Part shown: piece after piece, positions 46,089 to 57,400 of the stretch | How positions within the stretch are numbered: position 1 is the stretch's first letter | Layout: each line of letters opens with the position of its first letter | Source of the DNA: Umezawaea beigongshangensis | GTDB lineage: Bacteria; Actinomycetota; Actinomycetes; Mycobacteriales; Pseudonocardiaceae | Reading direction: 5' to 3' | Assembly (NCBI RefSeq): GCF_016464305.1 | Contig: NZ_JAEIOJ010000001.1 | Coordinates: forward strand, 248,001-312,000 | DNA length: 64,000 nucleotides | Translations under genes and position numbers: made by a program | The notes under the pieces: model-generated | Database searches by the model: none | What the model saw: the letters and a program-made list of their open reading frames with translations, nothing else | Told to the model about the DNA's origin: nothing

Positions 46089-46595
46089 TCACCCGCGTTC
46101 GTCGTCCAGCAGGGCCGAGAGCAGCGACAACGCCGCGGCGACCGCCGCGGAGCGCACGGCGTGCCGATCTCCCGGCGCGGTGATCGTCCGCACCTCGGAC
46201 GCACCGGTCCGCGACACGCCGACGTGCACCGTTCCCGGCGCGACACCGTCCTGGGGGGCGGGTCCGGCCACGCCGGTGAGACCGACGCCCCACGTCGCGC
46301 CGCACCGCGTCCGGGCTCCGTCGGCGAGCCGCGCGGCCACCAGCGGGTGCACCGCGCCGTGCTCGGCGAGCAGGTCGGCGTCGACCCCGGCGAGGGAGTG
46401 CTTCAGCTCCGTGGCGTAGACGACGAGCCCGCCGCGCACCACGGCGCTGGAGCCGGGCACGCAGGTCAGCACGGCCGCGACCAGCCCGGCGGTGAGCGAC
46501 TCGGCCGTGGCGACCGTCTCACCGCGGGCCCGCAGCGCGGCCACGACGCGCGCCGGGTCCACGCCGACGGCGGTGAGCAGCGGATCGGCGGTCAC
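46089..46595 (-). CDS. pncC: Nicotinamide-nucleotide amidase (CinA C-terminal domain)
   Basis: 168 residues, the stand-alone CinA/PncC domain. [20 protein letters not shown] (about 25-45), [18 protein letters not shown], and [20 protein letters not shown] are the family motifs. It deamidates NMN to NaMN in NAD recycling. GTG 46595 overlaps the pgsA stop as GTGA. The arrangement rimO-pgsA-cinA upstream of clgR/psp is common in actinobacteria. Confidence 0.93.
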   Translation of the reverse strand: MTADPLLTAVGVDPARVVAALRARGETVATAESLTAGLVAAVLTCVPGSSAVVRGGLVVYATELKHSLAGVDADLLAEHGAVHPLVAARLADGARTRCGATWGVGLTGVAGPAPQDGVAPGTVHVGVSRTGASEVRTITAPGDRHAVRSAAVAAALSLLSALLDDERG

Positions 46596-47278
46596 GACGC
46601 CTCCGAGGCGGTCTCCGGCGCCGTCTCGGAGGCAGCGGCCTCGGCCGCGGTGGCGGGCGCACCGGCCACCGCGCGGCGGCCGCGGGCGCGCAGCCGCAGC
46701 GCCCTGATCACGTAGTCCACGCCGGTGACGACGGTCAGCAGCAGGGCGACGCCCATGACGAACCAGCTCAGCGGATCGACCACCACGGGCAGCGGCAGCA
46801 GGTAGAGGCCGATGGCGAGCACCTGGGCCATCGTCTTGGCCTTGCCGCCCCGGCTCGCCGGGATCACGCCGTGCCGGATGACCCAGAAGCGCAGCAGCGT
46901 CACACCGACCTCGCGCACGGCGATGACGATCGTCACCCACCACGGCAGCTCGCCCAGCAGGCTCAGCCCCACCAGGGCCGCGCCGGTGAGCGCCTTGTCC
47001 GCGATGGGGTCGGCGATCTTGCCGAAGTCGGTGATCAGCCCGTGCTTGCGGGCGAGGTTGCCGTCGACGTGGTCGGTGAACGACGCGACCGCGAACACCA
47101 CGAAGGCGGTCAGCCGCCAGCGCAGGTCGGTGCCGTCGCCCGTGAACAGCGCGAACAGGAACACCGGTACGAGCACGAGCCGGGACACCGTCAGCACGTT
47201 GGCGATGTTGAGCAGCGGCACGGCGTCGAGCGGCGGGTCCGCCGGCGCGTTCCCGGAGCCGCCGCCCGCGGTGCTCAC
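46592..47278 (-). CDS. pgsA: CDP-diacylglycerol--glycerol-3-phosphate 3-phosphatidyltransferase
   Basis: 228 residues with five to six membrane helices. The CDP-alcohol phosphotransferase signature is complete: [18 protein letters not shown] then KIADPIADK, i.e. DG-x2-AR-x8-G-x3-D-x3-D. It makes phosphatidylglycerol phosphate, or a related phospholipid, as with PgsA3 beside the mycobacterial psp locus. The C-terminus has an Ala/Glu/Thr-rich tail. GTG 47278 overlaps the rimO stop (GTGA). Confidence 0.93.
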   Translation of the reverse strand: MSTAGGGSGNAPADPPLDAVPLLNIANVLTVSRLVLVPVFLFALFTGDGTDLRWRLTAFVVFAVASFTDHVDGNLARKHGLITDFGKIADPIADKALTGAALVGLSLLGELPWWVTIVIAVREVGVTLLRFWVIRHGVIPASRGGKAKTMAQVLAIGLYLLPLPVVVDPLSWFVMGVALLLTVVTGVDYVIRALRLRARGRRAVAGAPATAAEAAASETAPETASEAS

Positions 47279-48750
47279 GCCGGACCGCCCCTCGGCAGCA
47301 CCTCGATCGCGCTCACGACCAGGTCCACGCCCTCCGACGCGTCGACCCGGCAGCGCACCAGGTCACCGACCGCCAGCTCGCTCACCGCCAGCGCGTCGCC
47401 GTCGACGACCACGCACTCGCCGTCGACCTCGGGAGCCTGGTGGGCGGCGCGGCCGACGCAGTCGGACTCCTCGTCCTCGACGTGCTCGACCAGCACCACG
47501 ACCTCGTCGCCGACGCGGTCCTCCGCGCGCTGCGAGGTCAGCTCCTCCACCAGGGCGGACAGCCGGGCGACGCGCTCGGCGACCACGTCGGCGTCGAGCT
47601 TGTCCGGCAGGTCCTCGGCCTCGGTGCCGTCCTCGTCGGAGTAGCCGAAGACGCCCACGGCGTCCAGCCGCGCCTCGGTGAGGAAGCGCTCCAGCTCCGC
47701 CACGTCGGCCTCGGTCTCGCCGGGGAAGCCCACGATGACGTTGCTGCGGATGCCCGCCTGCGGCGCCAGCGAGCGGATCTGCTCGATCAGGCCCAGGAAC
47801 GACTCGGTGGAGCCGAAGCGGCGCATCCGGCGCAGCACGGCCTCGCTGGAGTGCTGGAACGACATGTCGAAGTACTGGGCGACGCCGGGCGTGGTCGCGA
47901 TGGCGCGGACCAGGCCGGGCTTCGTCTCTGCGGGCTGGAGGTAGGACACCCGGACGCGGTCGATCCCCGGCACCGCGGCCAGGCGCGGCAGCAGCAGGTC
48001 CAGCGCGCTGCCACCACCCAGCTCGCGCGGCAGGTCCTTGCCGTAGGAGGTGGAGTTCTCCGAGACGAGGAACAGCTCGCGGACACCGCGCTCGGCGAGC
48101 CAGGCCGCCTCGGCCACGACCTCGTCGGGGTGCCGGGAGACGAACGCGCCGCGGAAGGACGGGATGGCGCAGAACGAGCAGCGCCGGTCGCAGCCGGAGG
48201 CGATCTTCAGCGCGGCCACCGGCGAGGAGTCCAGCCGGGTGCGCATGACCCGCGGGCCCCAGCCGTGGCCGGGCACCTGCACGTCCTGCGCGGCGGCGGG
48301 ACGGTGCACGGGCGTCAGCGGCAGCAGCGTGCGGCGGTCGACGGGCTTGTGGGACTCGACCGTCCGGCCCGCCACGACGTCGTCCAGGCGCTGCGCCAGT
48401 TCGGGGTAGTGGTCGAAGCCGAGCACGGCGTGGGCCTCGGGCAGGCTGTCGGCCAGCTCGGTGCCGTAGCGCTCCGCCATGCAGCCGACGGCGACGACCT
48501 TCGCGCCGCTGTCGGAGGCGCTCAGCAGCGTGTCGACGGAGTCCTTCTTGGCGGACTCGACGAATCCGCAGGTGTTGACGACGACCACGTCGGCCTCGGC
48601 GCCGGTGGTGCCATCGGCGTCGACCAGCTCCCACCCGCCCGCGGTGAGCCGACCGGCCAGCTCCTCGGAGTCGACCTCGTTGCGGGCGCAGCCCAGGGTG
48701 AGCAGCGCCACGCGCCGCGACGTGCTGTCGGGAGTGGTGGGAGAAGACAC
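47275..48750 (-). CDS. rimO: Ribosomal protein S12 methylthiotransferase
   Basis: 491 residues. The N-terminal UPF0004 domain ([52 protein letters not shown]) has three cysteines for one 4Fe-4S cluster. [15 protein letters not shown] is the radical-SAM CxxxCxxC cluster, and a TRAM domain follows at the end. It adds a methylthio group to an Asp of S12. GTG 48750 is preferred because TACCCT lies 7 nt upstream (leaderless); the frame is open to 48789. Confidence 0.93.
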   Translation of the reverse strand: MSSPTTPDSTSRRVALLTLGCARNEVDSEELAGRLTAGGWELVDADGTTGAEADVVVVNTCGFVESAKKDSVDTLLSASDSGAKVVAVGCMAERYGTELADSLPEAHAVLGFDHYPELAQRLDDVVAGRTVESHKPVDRRTLLPLTPVHRPAAAQDVQVPGHGWGPRVMRTRLDSSPVAALKIASGCDRRCSFCAIPSFRGAFVSRHPDEVVAEAAWLAERGVRELFLVSENSTSYGKDLPRELGGGSALDLLLPRLAAVPGIDRVRVSYLQPAETKPGLVRAIATTPGVAQYFDMSFQHSSEAVLRRMRRFGSTESFLGLIEQIRSLAPQAGIRSNVIVGFPGETEADVAELERFLTEARLDAVGVFGYSDEDGTEAEDLPDKLDADVVAERVARLSALVEELTSQRAEDRVGDEVVVLVEHVEDEESDCVGRAAHQAPEVDGECVVVDGDALAVSELAVGDLVRCRVDASEGVDLVVSAIEVLPRGGPA

Positions 48751-48757
48751 GGTGCTC

Positions 48758-48763
48758 AGGGTA
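48758..48763 (-). promoter_or_regulatory. Candidate -10 box, leaderless rimO operon
   Basis: TACCCT on the minus strand, 7 nt before GTG 48750. Confidence 0.5.
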
Positions 48764-48896
48764 ACCGGCGCCGCCCCGGGCTCCGGCACTCAGCGGTGCA
48801 GCACGGCCTCGCCGGCGTGCGGAGCGCTCCTCCTCCGGTCGTGGCGCACGCCTCCGCGCGGTGGACGGCCGGCCGCCGGGCCGCTGAACGGCGGAC

Positions 48897-48902
48897 TAGG
48901 TT
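48897..48902 (+). promoter_or_regulatory. Candidate -10 box, leaderless argA
   Basis: TAGGTT followed by 7 nt and then GTG 48910; no Shine-Dalgarno is present. Confidence 0.5.
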
Positions 48903-48909
48903 GTGCACC

Positions 48910-49410
48910 GTGAACGACCCGATCGTCGTGCGGCGTGCCCGCACCACCGACGTGCGCGCGATGAAGGCGGTGATCGACCAGTACGTGGGCGAGGTGCTGC
49001 TGGCGAAGCCGCTGGTCACCCTCTACGAGGACGTCCAGGAGTTCTGGATCGCCGAGTCCGGCGGGGAGCTGCTGGGCTGCGGCGCGCTGCACGTGCTGTG
49101 GGAGGACCTGGCCGAGATCCGCACGGTCGCGGTGTCGCCGCGGGCGCTGGGTCGGGGCGTGGGCTTCCGGCTCGTGGACAAGCTGATCGAGGTGGCGCGC
49201 GAGCTGGAGCTGTCCCGGATCTTCGTGCTGACGTTCGAGACGTCCTTCTTCGCCAAGCACGGGTTCGTGGAGATCGACGGCACGCCGGTGTCGCCGGAGG
49301 TCTACGAGGAGATCCGCCGCTCCGCCGACGAGGGCGTGGCCGAGTTCCTCGACCTGCCCTACGTGAAGCCCAACACGCTCGGCAACACGCGAATGCTGCT
49401 CGAACTCTGA
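48910..49410 (+). CDS. argA: Amino-acid N-acetyltransferase (N-acetylglutamate synthase type)
   Basis: 166 residues of the GNAT fold. VVRRARTTDVRAMKAVIDQY opens it, LGCGALHVLWEDLAEIRTVA is the central strand, and ALGRGVGFRLVDKLIEVARE contains the acetyl-CoA pyrophosphate loop (RGVGFRL). This short form is the actinobacterial ArgA (as Rv2747) that makes N-acetylglutamate for arginine synthesis. Its place between the rimO/pgsA/psp side and ftsK matches the mycobacterial order. It is divergent from rimO and probably leaderless. Confidence 0.9.
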   Translation: MNDPIVVRRARTTDVRAMKAVIDQYVGEVLLAKPLVTLYEDVQEFWIAESGGELLGCGALHVLWEDLAEIRTVAVSPRALGRGVGFRLVDKLIEVARELELSRIFVLTFETSFFAKHGFVEIDGTPVSPEVYEEIRRSADEGVAEFLDLPYVKPNTLGNTRMLLEL

Positions 49411-49472
49411 CTGTGCGAGTCCTGACTCGCACAGTCTTGACCGCACGAGTCCGCGGCGAGAGGATGTGCGGG

Positions 49473-50312
49473 GTGGGGCTCACCATCGACGAACTCGCGG
49501 CCCGCGTCGGCCTGCCCAGCAGCACCATCCGGATGTACCGGACGAAGGGGCTGCTGCACGCGCCGCAGCGGCAGGGCCGCGTCGCCCGCTACGACGAGTC
49601 GCACGTCGAGCGGATCACCCTCGTGCAGCGGTTGCAGGCGCGCGGGTTCTCGCTGCCCGCGATCACCGAGCTGATCGCCGCGCGGGAGAAGGGCGCGAGC
49701 GTCGCCGCCGTGCTCGGCGTCGGCGACGAGGAGGGCCCCGACGACTGGGTCCACGTGCGGCTGCGCGACATCACCCGGCTCGTGCCCATCGGCGACGTGC
49801 GCCCCGGCGTGCTGCGGCGCGCGGTGCAGGTGGGACTGCTGCGCTGGCGGCGCGGCCGTCCCCAGGCGCGGCGCTGGGCGCTGGAGAGCGGCCACCGGCT
49901 GTCCGGGCTGGGCGTGCAGTCCGAGGACGTGCTCGCCACGTTCGCCCGGCTGCGCACGGCCACCGACGGGATCGCCGCGGACTTCGTGGACATCTTCGAG
50001 AAGCGGCTGTGGCCCCAGCTCGCCGAGCAGAGCACCGACGTCGACCAGCTCGACCGGGTGCGCGTGCTGCTGGTGGAGCTGACCTACACGGCCGAGACGG
50101 TGGTGGTCGGCACCCTGCGCGAGTCGATCAGGGACGCGGCGGAGGAGTTCGCCCGCCGCAACGGCCTGCTGCCGAACGCCGACTTCCAGCCCCCGTGGGC
50201 CGAGGGCCCGCTGCCGGTGATCGCCGAGCGGCTGACCGAGACGGCGGAGGAGCACGAGGACCCGGACATCGAGGGCTTCCTCGCGCGGGGAAACGACGAC
50301 CCCGCTGGGTAG
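49473..50312 (+). CDS. MerR family transcriptional regulator
   Basis: 279 residues. A MerR helix-turn-helix occupies the first ~70 residues (TIDELAARVGLPSSTIRMYR, KGLLHAPQRQGRVARYDESH, QARGFSLPAITELIAARE). The remaining ~200 residues are a helical ligand or dimerisation region I do not recognise (FARLRTATDGIAADFVDIFE). GTG 49473 is preferred because GAGAGG ends 9 nt upstream; ATG 49464 is an alternative. It may be co-transcribed with argA (62-nt gap). The effector is unknown. Confidence 0.85.
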   Translation: MGLTIDELAARVGLPSSTIRMYRTKGLLHAPQRQGRVARYDESHVERITLVQRLQARGFSLPAITELIAAREKGASVAAVLGVGDEEGPDDWVHVRLRDITRLVPIGDVRPGVLRRAVQVGLLRWRRGRPQARRWALESGHRLSGLGVQSEDVLATFARLRTATDGIAADFVDIFEKRLWPQLAEQSTDVDQLDRVRVLLVELTYTAETVVVGTLRESIRDAAEEFARRNGLLPNADFQPPWAEGPLPVIAERLTETAEEHEDPDIEGFLARGNDDPAG

Positions 50313-50418
50313 CGGGGAATTCACCCGGCCGTCGTCACATCCGGTACTACCGCGTCACTCCGGACCCTCGCTAGAAACACGTGTTGACCTTCACCGTCAC
50401 CACGCCGAGGAGTCTCCA

Positions 50419-50907
50419 GTGCCGAATCGTCTGCGCCGCGCGGTCCGCGGCAGCCTCTCCGGCCTCGCCGCGTCGGTCGCCCTGGTGCTCAGCGCGAGCA
50501 CGGCGTCGGCCGCCGATCCCGCGGCGATCACCGACGAGTACCTCTTCACCACCACGCTGACGGAGTTCACCGCGCTGCGCGCGCAGCGGCCGCACGCGGA
50601 GACGCTCGACTGGAGCTCCGACGGCTGCACCTACTCGCCGGACAGCCCGCTGGGGTACCAGTTCCAGCCCGCCTGCCACCGGCACGACTTCGGCTACCGC
50701 AACTACCGGCGGCAGAACAGGATGACCGAGCCCGCCCGGCTGACCATCGACGACCAGTTCAGGAGGGACCTGCACCAGCTGTGCGCCGGCCGGGTGGTGT
50801 GCATCGCCACCGCCGAGCTCTACTACGCCGCCGTGCGCGAGTTCGGCGACGACGTGGGCGGCACGGCCGCCGCCGTCGACGCGGCGGACGTCGCGAACGC
50901 GTCCTGA
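50419..50907 (+). CDS. Secreted phospholipase A2
   Basis: 162 residues. A signal peptide (basic start RLRRAVRG, hydrophobic core, cleavage after TASA near residue 31) precedes a prokaryotic PLA2 domain: SSDGCTYSPDSPLGYQFQPA then CHRHDFGYRNYRRQN, where His89 and Asp90 are the catalytic pair, plus two further cysteines in QLCAGRVVC. It would cleave the sn-2 acyl ester of phospholipids outside the cell with calcium. GAGG/GGAG precedes GTG 50419. A terminator hairpin follows. Confidence 0.9.
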   Translation: MPNRLRRAVRGSLSGLAASVALVLSASTASAADPAAITDEYLFTTTLTEFTALRAQRPHAETLDWSSDGCTYSPDSPLGYQFQPACHRHDFGYRNYRRQNRMTEPARLTIDDQFRRDLHQLCAGRVVCIATAELYYAAVREFGDDVGGTAAAVDAADVANAS

Positions 50908-50922
50908 CGGGACGCGCCGCGG

Positions 50923-50958
50923 GACCGTCTCGTGGAACTTCGACTCCCCGAGACGGTC
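50923..50958. terminator. Hairpin between phospholipase and ftsK
   Basis: GACCGTCTCG (50923-50932) pairs with CGAGACGGTC (50949-50958), loop 16 nt, between two convergent stops. Confidence 0.6.
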
Positions 50959-50968
50959 TCGCGGCGAC

Positions 50969-53455
50969 CTACTCCTCGTCGTCCCCGGCACCGCCGCGGA
51001 TCAGGTGGATCACCGAGTCCAGCTCCTCGGGCTTGATCAGCACCTCGCGTGCCTTCGAGCCCTCCGACGGGCCGACGACACCGCGGGTCTCCAGCAGGTC
51101 CATCAGGCGGCCCGCCTTGGCGAAGCCCACGCGCAGCTTGCGCTGGAGCATCGACGTCGAGCCGAACTGGGACGTGACGATCAGCTCCGCCGCCTGGATC
51201 AGCACCTCCAGGTCGTCGCCGATGTCGGCGTCGATCTCCTTCTTCTCCCCGGCCTTGGCCGCGGTCACCCCGTCGGTGTACTCGGGCTGCGCCTGGTTCT
51301 TGACGAAGTCGACGATCTGCGAGATCTCCTCGTCGCCCACGAACGCGCCCTGCACGCGGACCGGCTTGCCCGCCCCCATCGGCAGGTACAGCGCGTCGCC
51401 CATGCCGATGAGCTTCTCGGCGCCGGGCTGGTCGAGGATGACCCGCGAGTCCGTCAGCGACGACGTGGCGAACGCCAGCCGCGACGGCACGTTGGTCTTG
51501 ATCAGGCCGGTGACGACGTCCACCGAGGGGCGCTGGGTGGCCAGCACGAGGTGGATGCCCGCGGCTCGCGCCTTCTGGGTGATGCGCACGATGGCGTCCT
51601 CGACGTCGCGCGGCGCGGTCATCATCAGGTCGGCCAGCTCGTCGACGATCGCCATGATGTACGGGTACGGGCGGTACTCCCGCTCGCTGCCGGGAGGCGC
51701 GGCGATCTCGCCGGACTTGACCTTGCGGTTGAAGTCGTCGATGTGGCGCACCCGGTTGACCTGCATGTCCTGGTAGCGCTGCTCCATCTCCTCCACCAGC
51801 CACGCCAGCGCCGCCGCCGCCTTCTTGGGCTGGGTGATGATGGGCGTGATCAGGTGCGGGATGCCCTCGTAGGGCGTCAGCTCGACCATCTTCGGGTCGA
51901 TCAGGATCATCCGGACCTCGTCCGGCGTGGCGCGGGCGAGCAGCGAGACGAGCATCGAGTTCACGAAGCTCGACTTTCCGGAGCCCGTGGACCCGGCGAC
52001 GAGCAGGTGCGGCATCTTCGTCAGGTTCGCCGTGACGAAGTGGCCCTCGATGTCCTTGCCCAGGCCGATCACCATCGGGTGAGCGTCGGCGACCGTGGTC
52101 GGCGAGCGCAGCACGTCGCCGAGGCGCACCATCTCGCGGTCGCTGTTGGGCACCTCGATGCCCACGGCGGACTTGCCGGGGATCGGCGCGAGGAGCCGCA
52201 CGTTGTCGGTGGCGACGGCGTAGGCGATGTTCTTGGTCAGCGCGGTGATCTTCTCGACCTTCACGCCGGGGCCCAGTTCGACCTCGTAGCGGGTGACCGT
52301 GGGACCGCGGGTGAACCCGGTGACCTGCGCGTCGATGGAGAACTGGTCGAGGACCCCGGTGATCGCCTCGATCATGTGGTCGTTGGCCTTGCTGCGGGTC
52401 TTCGGCGCGTCGCCGTCCTTCAGGACGCCCGGCGGCGGGAGCTGGTAGTCGCCCTCCACCGCGCGCACGACCAGCGGCTGCTCGCTCGGCCGCTCCGCCG
52501 GGGGCGTGGCCCTCGGCTTCGGCCGCGGCTTCGGCAGCGGCCGCGTGGGCGCGGGGGCCTGCGGCTCCTCCTCGGCGTCCAGCGGCAGCTCCGGCTGCGC
52601 GTCGGCGCTCGCGGTCTGCCGGCGGCGGGACGGGCGGCGCAGCGCGGGCGGCGCGGGCGCGGGCTCGTCGTCGTGCTCGTCGTACTCGTCGTCGAAGTCC
52701 GACTCGGCGCCGAAGCCGTCCAGATCGTCGCCGGTGCGGTTGACCAGCGCGGCCAACCGGTCCGGGATGCGGCGGAAGGGCGTCGCGGTGAACACCAGCA
52801 GGCCGTAGAGCCCGATGAGCACCAGCAGCGGCCCGGCGACCCACGCCGTGAGGCCCTGGGCGAGGAAGCCGCCCGCGAGGTAGCCGACGGCGCCGCCGGC
52901 GTCGCGGCGGGCGACGGGATCGGTGGGCAGGCCGCCGATGAGGTGGAACATGCCGAGCACGCCCAGCGTCATGAGCAGGCCGCCGATCACCAGGCGGGGA
53001 CGCGACTCGGGGTCGGGCTCGGTGCGCATGAGGACGATGCCGACGACGACCAGCACGACCGGCAGGAACACAGCGGTCGTGCCGACGCTGCTGCGCAGGG
53101 CCACGTCGAAGAACGCGCCGACGGGACCGCCCGCGCGCCACCACACCCCGGCCGCGCTGATCCCGCCGAGGGCGATGAGCAGCAGTCCGAGGCCGTCGCG
53201 GCGGTGCTCGGGGTCGAGGTCCCTGGTGCGGCCGACTGCCCTGGTCATGCCGCCGACACCTCTGGCGACCAGGTTCCAGCCCGCCGTCACGCCGCCGCCC
53301 GACCGCTTCCTCGCCGCCGGGCGCCGCGCGGGCGCCCTCTTCGCCGGGGCCGCTTTCGCGCTGCCCGACCGCGCTCGGGATGTGCTGGAGCGCGGCTTCG
53401 ACCCGCTCTTCGCGCGCGCCGTGCCTCTCCCGGATGTTCCAGTCCGCCCGGCCAT
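50969..53455 (-). CDS. ftsK: DNA translocase FtsK
   Basis: 828 residues. A basic N-tail is followed by four membrane helices within about 85-260 and a Pro/Glu-rich linker (about 265-350). The motor has Walker [20 protein letters not shown] and Walker [19 protein letters not shown]. The C-terminal gamma winged helix ([20 protein letters not shown] then LETRGVVGP) reads KOPS-type sites. FtsK pumps the chromosome terminus through the septum. ATG 53455 has TACGGT 7 nt upstream and no Shine-Dalgarno, so it is likely leaderless. Confidence 0.97.
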   Translation of the reverse strand: MAGRTGTSGRGTARAKSGSKPRSSTSRARSGSAKAAPAKRAPARRPAARKRSGGGVTAGWNLVARGVGGMTRAVGRTRDLDPEHRRDGLGLLLIALGGISAAGVWWRAGGPVGAFFDVALRSSVGTTAVFLPVVLVVVGIVLMRTEPDPESRPRLVIGGLLMTLGVLGMFHLIGGLPTDPVARRDAGGAVGYLAGGFLAQGLTAWVAGPLLVLIGLYGLLVFTATPFRRIPDRLAALVNRTGDDLDGFGAESDFDDEYDEHDDEPAPAPPALRRPSRRRQTASADAQPELPLDAEEEPQAPAPTRPLPKPRPKPRATPPAERPSEQPLVVRAVEGDYQLPPPGVLKDGDAPKTRSKANDHMIEAITGVLDQFSIDAQVTGFTRGPTVTRYEVELGPGVKVEKITALTKNIAYAVATDNVRLLAPIPGKSAVGIEVPNSDREMVRLGDVLRSPTTVADAHPMVIGLGKDIEGHFVTANLTKMPHLLVAGSTGSGKSSFVNSMLVSLLARATPDEVRMILIDPKMVELTPYEGIPHLITPIITQPKKAAAALAWLVEEMEQRYQDMQVNRVRHIDDFNRKVKSGEIAAPPGSEREYRPYPYIMAIVDELADLMMTAPRDVEDAIVRITQKARAAGIHLVLATQRPSVDVVTGLIKTNVPSRLAFATSSLTDSRVILDQPGAEKLIGMGDALYLPMGAGKPVRVQGAFVGDEEISQIVDFVKNQAQPEYTDGVTAAKAGEKKEIDADIGDDLEVLIQAAELIVTSQFGSTSMLQRKLRVGFAKAGRLMDLLETRGVVGPSEGSKAREVLIKPEELDSVIHLIRGGAGDDEE

Positions 53456-53462
53456 GCCCTAT

Positions 53463-53468
53463 ACCGTA
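53463..53468 (-). promoter_or_regulatory. Candidate -10 box, leaderless ftsK
   Basis: TACGGT on the minus strand, 7 nt before ATG 53455. GTGACT 17 nt further upstream is a weak -35. Confidence 0.5.
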
Positions 53469-53553
53469 TTCCCTTTCGTCACACCAGTCACACTGGTCGC
53501 ACAACTCCGCGACTGGACGACGTCCCCGAGCGGTCGTGGGGAGAGCGCGTGCC

Positions 53554-54393
53554 ATGCTCCGCCCCATGGTTGCTCGGAACGCCCGCTCACACACCCCGAC
53601 ACGCCGTGCTGGACGCGTCTCGTCCGCACCGGCGATCTGGCAGCTGATGGTGGCGCTCAATCGAGGTTTCGTCGCCCTGACCGGACGGCTGGAGGTGACC
53701 GGGGACGTTCCGGACGACCTGCGCGGCACGCCGCTGCTGCTCGCGTCCAACCACATCAGCAACCTGGACCCGATGACGCTGGTCGCCGCGAGCCGCCGCA
53801 TCGACCTGGCGCCGCGGTTCGTGCTGGCAGGAGGGCTGCTCGGCGTGCCGGTGGTGGGGTGGGTGCTGCGCAGGAGCGGGCACCTCGGCGTGGACCGGGA
53901 GAGCGGCAACGCCGCCGCCGCGATGGCCGACATCGTCGCGGCGCTGCGCGCCGGCGTGCCCATCGTGATCTACCCCGAGGGCAAGATCAGCCTCGATCCC
54001 GGCCTGTGGCCGGAGCGCGGCAAGACGGGGCTCGCGCGCATCGCGCTCGGCTCGGGCGCGCGGGTCGTGCCGGTGAGCCAGTGGGGCGCGCACGAGGCGT
54101 GCTACTGGGGAAACCTGAAGGTGTCGGGGTGGCAGGATCTGCTGCCCTACCTGACCTCGTGGCTGCGGTCGGTGCGGCGGCGGCCGGCGCTGAGGGTCCA
54201 CTTCGGCGCTCCCGTGGACCTCTCCGACCTGAGCGAGGGCCGTCCCGGTGATGCCCGGCGCGCGCACGAGCGGATCATGCGGGCGATCGCGGACGGCCTG
54301 GCCCCGCTGCGCGCGGACGAGCCGGACCTGCCCGCGTTCCACGACCCGACCAGGCCCACCACGGGCAGCAGCCCGTGGAGGCCGACCGCCTGA
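53554..54393 (+). CDS. 1-acyl-sn-glycerol-3-phosphate acyltransferase (PlsC type)
   Basis: 279 residues. LLLASNHISNLDPMTLVAAS has the catalytic NHx4D motif, GVPVVGWVLRRSGHLGVDRE follows, and VIYPEGKISLDPGLWPERGK is the glycerol-phosphate-binding EGxxS-type motif. It acylates lysophosphatidate or a related acceptor at the membrane. ATG 53554 has GGGGAG about 8 nt upstream; ATG 53566 is an alternative. It is divergent from ftsK with a ~100-nt gap and ends in a strong hairpin. Confidence 0.88.
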   Translation: MLRPMVARNARSHTPTRRAGRVSSAPAIWQLMVALNRGFVALTGRLEVTGDVPDDLRGTPLLLASNHISNLDPMTLVAASRRIDLAPRFVLAGGLLGVPVVGWVLRRSGHLGVDRESGNAAAAMADIVAALRAGVPIVIYPEGKISLDPGLWPERGKTGLARIALGSGARVVPVSQWGAHEACYWGNLKVSGWQDLLPYLTSWLRSVRRRPALRVHFGAPVDLSDLSEGRPGDARRAHERIMRAIADGLAPLRADEPDLPAFHDPTRPTTGSSPWRPTA

Positions 54394-54398
54394 GACCG

Positions 54399-54430
54399 GC
54401 GGGTCGCGGGTGCGATCACCCGCGACCCGC
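54399..54430. terminator. Terminator between plsC-type gene and RND gene
   Basis: A 14-bp perfect stem (54399-54412 with 54417-54430) with loop CGAT lies between the convergent stops at 54393 and 54437. Confidence 0.8.
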
Positions 54431-54436
54431 TCGTCC

Positions 54437-57400
54437 TCAGGCGTCCACGAGGTCGGGCTCCGGCGTCGCCGGGGTGCCGCGCTTCGCGGCTCGGCGGCGC
54501 GCGATGCGCTCCTTCGTGTTCTCGACCACCGTGTAGAGCGTCGGCACGAGCACCAGGGTCAGCAGCGTCGAGCTGATCAGGCCGCCGATCACGACGATCG
54601 CGAGCGGCTGCGAGATGAACCCGCCGCTGCCGGTGACGCCCAGCGCCATCGGCACCAGCGCGAAGATCGTCGCCGCCGCCGTCATGAGGATCGGGCGCAG
54701 CCTGCGCCGCCCGCCCTCGACCACGGCCTCGATGATCCCCGCGCCCTGCGCCCGGTACTGGTTGATCAGGTCCATCAGCACGATCGCGTTCGTCACGACG
54801 ATGCCCACGAGCATCAGCACGCCGATCAGCGCCGGGACGCCGAGCGGGGTGCCGGAGACGAGCAGCAGCACGATCGCGCCGGTCGCCGCGAACGGGATCG
54901 ACACGAGCAGGATCAGCGGCTGGATCAGGCTGCGGAACGTCACGACCATGATCGTGAACACCAGCGCGACGGCCACGAGCAGCGCGAGTCCCAGGTCGCC
55001 GAAGGCGTCCTGCTGGTCGGCGCTGACGCCGCCGATGGAGAACGTCGCCCCCTCGGGCAGCTCGACGGCGTCGAGCCGCTGCTGGAGGTCGGCGGTGACG
55101 GCGCCGATGTTCTGCTCGGTCGCGGTGGCCGAGACCGTGGCGCTGCGCTCGCCGTCGACCCGCTTGATCTGCACGGGACCCGCGACCTCGGTCACGTCGG
55201 CCACCTCGCCCAGCCGCACGATGCCCGCCGCGGTGGGCAGCGGCAGGTTCCGCACCTCGTCGAGCGTCGCGGGCGCGGCGCCGCTGCGCAGCACGACGTC
55301 CAGCTGCTCGCCGTCCACGGACAGCTGCGTCACGGGTGCGCCGCGGAACGCCTGTGCGACGACCTGCCCGGCGGTGGTGTCGGTGAGCCCGGCCCGCGCG
55401 GCGGCCTCGCGCTTCAGGGCGATCTGCACGCGCGGGGTGCTCTCGGCGAGGTCGCTGGTCACGTCGGTGAGCCCCGGCGTGTCCTGCACGGCGGCGCGCA
55501 CCGCCTCGGACGCGGTCCGCAGCACCTCGGCGTCCGTCGCCTGCACGGCGACCTCGACGGAGGTCGCGTTGAACCCGCCGCCGCCACCGGCGCCGACGGT
55601 GATGTCCCCGTCGAGCCCCTCGGTGCGGGTGCGCAGCTCCTGCTCGACGGCGGCCGTGTCGCTGTCCTCGGCCAGGGTGATCGAGAACGACGCGGTGCCG
55701 GTGTCACCGCCTCCGGCGAACGCGGCGAACCCGCCGCCGCCGGAGCCGATGGTGACCTGGTGGGTCTCGACGGCGTCGACGTCGGCGAGCACCTCCTCGA
55801 CCCGCTTCGCCGCGGCGTCGGTGGCCGCCAGGCCGGTGCCCGGCGGCAGCTCCTGCCGGATGCTCAGGGTGTTCTGGCCGGAGGAGTCGATGAAGTTGGT
55901 CTCCAGGCGCGGGACGAGCGCGAGCGTGCCGCCGAAGAGGAGCACGGCGACGAGCACCGTGGCCCACCTGCGGGTGGTCGCGAACCGCAGCACCGGCAGG
56001 TAGGCGCGCTGGAGGAAGCTGCGGCGCTCCTGCTCCACGACCTCCTCCTCCGAGGTCTCCCCCGCCGACGGGCGCAGGAACCAGTACGCGAGCACCGGGA
56101 TGACCGTGAGCGAGACGAGCAGCGAGGCCAGCAGCGCGACGGTGACGGTGATCGCGAACGCGGAGAACAGCTCGCCGACCATGCCGCCGGTCAGCGCGAT
56201 GGGCAGGAACACCGCGACGGTGGTGAGCGTGGACGCGGTCACCGCGCCCGCCACCTCCTTCACGCCGTCGAGGACGGCCCGCTGCTTGTCCTCCCCGTAG
56301 CCGAGGTGCCGCTTGATGTTCTCCAGCACCACGATCGAGTCGTCGACCACCCGGCCGATGGCGATGGTGAGACCGCCCAGCGTGAGGATGTTCAGCGACA
56401 GGCCGCCCGCCCACAGGGCGATGAGCGCGATCACCACGGACAGCGGGATCGACACCGCGGTGACGAGCGTGGAGCGCACCGAGAACAGGAAGACCAGGAT
56501 CACCAGCACCGCGAACGCGAGCCCGAGCGCGCCCTCCGTGGTGAGGCCCTCGATGGACTTCTCCACGAACGGGGCCTGGTCGAACACGACGGTGAGCGCG
56601 CCGCCGCCGCCCAGCGCGGTGGTGAGCGACGGCAGCAGCTCGCGCACCCGGTGCGACACGTCGACGGCGTTGCCGTCCGGCGTCAGGGTCAGCGAGACGC
56701 CGAGGCTGTCCTGGCCGTTGGTGCGGGTGATGGAGGTGGCGTCGGTGGCCACCTGCTCGACGGTCGCCACGTCGCCGAGGCGCACCAGCTGCGCGCCCGG
56801 CAGGTACAGGCCGCGCACCTCGTCGACGGAGGTCAGCTTCTGGCCGACCTGGACGTTGAGGCTCTGCTCGCCGTCGGTGAGCGACCCGGCGGGGATCGAC
56901 ACGCCGTTGGACCTCAGCACGTCGGCGACGGCCGTGGGCTGCACGCGGGCGGCGGCGAGCGCGGCGCCGTTCGGCGTGACGACGACCCGGTCGGCGCGGG
57001 CGCCGGTGACGGTGGCCTCGCGCACGCCGGTGATCGCCTGGAGCTCCGGCAGCACCGAGCGCCGCAGGTCGTCGGCGAGCTGACGCTGGTCGGCGTCGGA
57101 GCTGACCGCGAGGACCACGGCGGGCAGGTTGGCCGTGCTGCCCGCGACGACCGTGGGCTCGACGTCCTCCGGCAGCTGGGAGCTGATCCGGTTGATCGCC
57201 TGCTGCAGGTCGCTCACCGCGTCGCCGACCGGCGTGCCGTACTCGAACTCGACCTGCACGGTGGCCGAGCCGTCGCGCGAGGTGGAGGTGACGGCGTCCA
57301 CGCCGTCGACCGCGCGCACGGCGCTCTCGATCGGCTCGGCGACCTGGTCCTCGACCAGTTCCGGGGTCGCGCCGAGGTAGGGCGCCACCACGACCGCGGC